The position numbers were made by a program, and so were the translations under genes. Below, piece after piece: positions 63,353 through 64,000 of a DNA stretch of 64,000 bases. Source of the DNA: Sphingobacterium haloxyli (GTDB taxonomy: Bacteria > Bacteroidota > Bacteroidia > Sphingobacteriales > Sphingobacteriaceae); NCBI RefSeq assembly GCF_002980525.1, contig NZ_PVBQ01000001.1, positions 124,001 through 188,000 of the forward strand, written 5' to 3'. Below the pieces are notes generated by a model that was not told the origin of the DNA, ran no database searches, and saw only the letters and a list, made by a program, of their open reading frames with translations. Position 1 is the first letter of the stretch. Every line of letters starts with the position of its first letter.

Positions 63353-64000
63353 TTAGTTGGTTTTTAGTTTCGGCACAAAGCGTAAGTAATCCAGTACCAA
63401 TGTATTTTCCCCGTGTGTCGCAGTCCCCATGGCTCGCAATATCGGGACAATCCGATTGTAGTCTGCCAACTGGAATTCCCCCAGATAGACTTCGTTGTAA
63501 TCATTCTGTTCTACATTAGTATACGGAAATTCATAAATGGGCTCTCTGACTTCCTGCTCAGGATCCTCTTCGCTCGGACGTGTATCAAACTCGAAAATCC
63601 CTACCTGCTGCTGGAATACGTTCGCCTGTACATCATTCAATGCTCGCCAATATACATCATAAGTTGTGCTATACATCCGGGGGGTCTGATAGGCCACCTG
63701 CAGACTGGAAACCCCATGGTTTTGTACCATGATATCGGTAAAAAGTTCACCAAAAGGATCTTTGCGTACCCGGTGGAAGGTATTCGCAGTAACCGAGGTT
63801 GAAAAACCCCAAGGCTCCTCTCCTTCTATATAAATATCCACGAGTTTATTAGGTATAGGCAAGGTCGGTCGATCCAGGAAATGAACCCAGCCGTTACTCA
63901 AGCGCACGGAACGGCTAATGGCCGAACGATCTACCGGAAACGGCACATTCGATCTGCTGAGCAGCATCGCAGGCAGGTTGTCCTTATCGTACGCTTGGTC
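63353..64000 (-). CDS. hypothetical PUL 3 protein, C-terminal part (5' end beyond window)
   Basis: The frame is open to the last base of the window (an internal Met at 63967 is not the real start), so at least 216 C-terminal residues are visible. The sequence is beta-rich. It includes GWVHFLDRPTLPIPNKLVDIY, SVTANTFHRVRKDPFGELFT and ends ENTLVLDYLRFVPKL, which resembles the end of surface beta-sandwich or fasciclin-associated proteins encoded beside SusC genes. I do not identify the family with confidence. It is the first gene seen of the operon and SusC starts 9 bp after it. Confidence 0.6.
   Translation of the reverse strand, partial: DQAYDKDNLPAMLLSRSNVPFPVDRSAISRSVRLSNGWVHFLDRPTLPIPNKLVDIYIEGEEPWGFSTSVTANTFHRVRKDPFGELFTDIMVQNHGVSSLQVAYQTPRMYSTTYDVYWRALNDVQANVFQQQVGIFEFDTRPSEEDPEQEVREPIYEFPYTNVEQNDYNEVYLGEFQLADYNRIVPILRAMGTATHGENTLVLDYLRFVPKLKTN

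Noticed and set aside
1..64000. tRNA, rRNA, CRISPR arrays and insertion sequences
   Set aside because: No cloverleaf, regularly spaced repeat array, integrase or transposase frame was recognised in any gap by reading. A dedicated scan (tRNAscan-SE, Infernal) would be needed to exclude small RNAs.

Overview
The window looks like a chromosomal segment of a member of the Bacteroidota, most likely the family Sphingobacteriaceae. The evidence is three SusC/SusD outer-membrane nutrient-uptake loci, an ECF-sigma/FecR pair, families largely restricted to the phylum (DUF2480, DUF3108, DUF3109, DUF6427, DUF2723, DUF4302), promoters of the TTTG/TAnnTTTG type and almost no Shine-Dalgarno sequences. No tRNA, rRNA, CRISPR array, integrase or transposase was seen. 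Both edges cut through genes.

Positions 1-11 kb (+ strand) are housekeeping: the end of an MsbA-like ABC exporter, a YtxH-type protein, a ccmB-ccmC-ccmD-like set for haem/cytochrome c biogenesis followed by a DUF6427 membrane protein, an envelope group (beta-barrel protein, LptC, PpiD/SurA-like isomerase), a DUF2480/DUF3108/DUF3109 row, a polyprenyl synthetase and a TerC-family protein. Positions 12-22.6 kb hold a secreted FAD-oxidoreductase-like protein (-), glnS (+), and a minus-strand block of a DUF2723 glycosyltransferase, metF, rimM, rpsP and a lipoprotein. Positions 22.7-31 kb hold an AddA/AddB-like helicase-nuclease pair (+) facing a GT51 peptidoglycan transglycosylase (-).

Positions 31-41 kb are polysaccharide-utilisation locus 1 (-): a transmembrane LuxR-type regulator, SusC, SusD, a PKD-type surface lipoprotein and a GH16 beta-glucanase. 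Mrp ATPase (+), glucokinase (-), an Omp85-type protein (+), a thioredoxin-less DUF4369-like lipoprotein (+) and a small membrane protein (+) follow. Positions 46.4-56 kb are locus 2 (-): ECF sigma, FecR, SusC with an STN domain, SusD, an HExxH lipoprotein and a DUF4302 lipoprotein, an arrangement resembling a known peptide importer. Positions 56-64 kb are locus 3 (-), centred on a PL9 pectate lyase with its own SusC/SusD and lipoproteins.

The most unusual item is a family of intergenic repeats: three copies of about 360 bp (12083-12442, 13751-14108, 20531-20887) and one solo 3' module in reverse orientation (55255-55417). Their stems change by compensating substitutions while two loop motifs stay fixed, so the folded form appears to be under selection, although the copies sit in unrelated positions relative to neighbouring genes.
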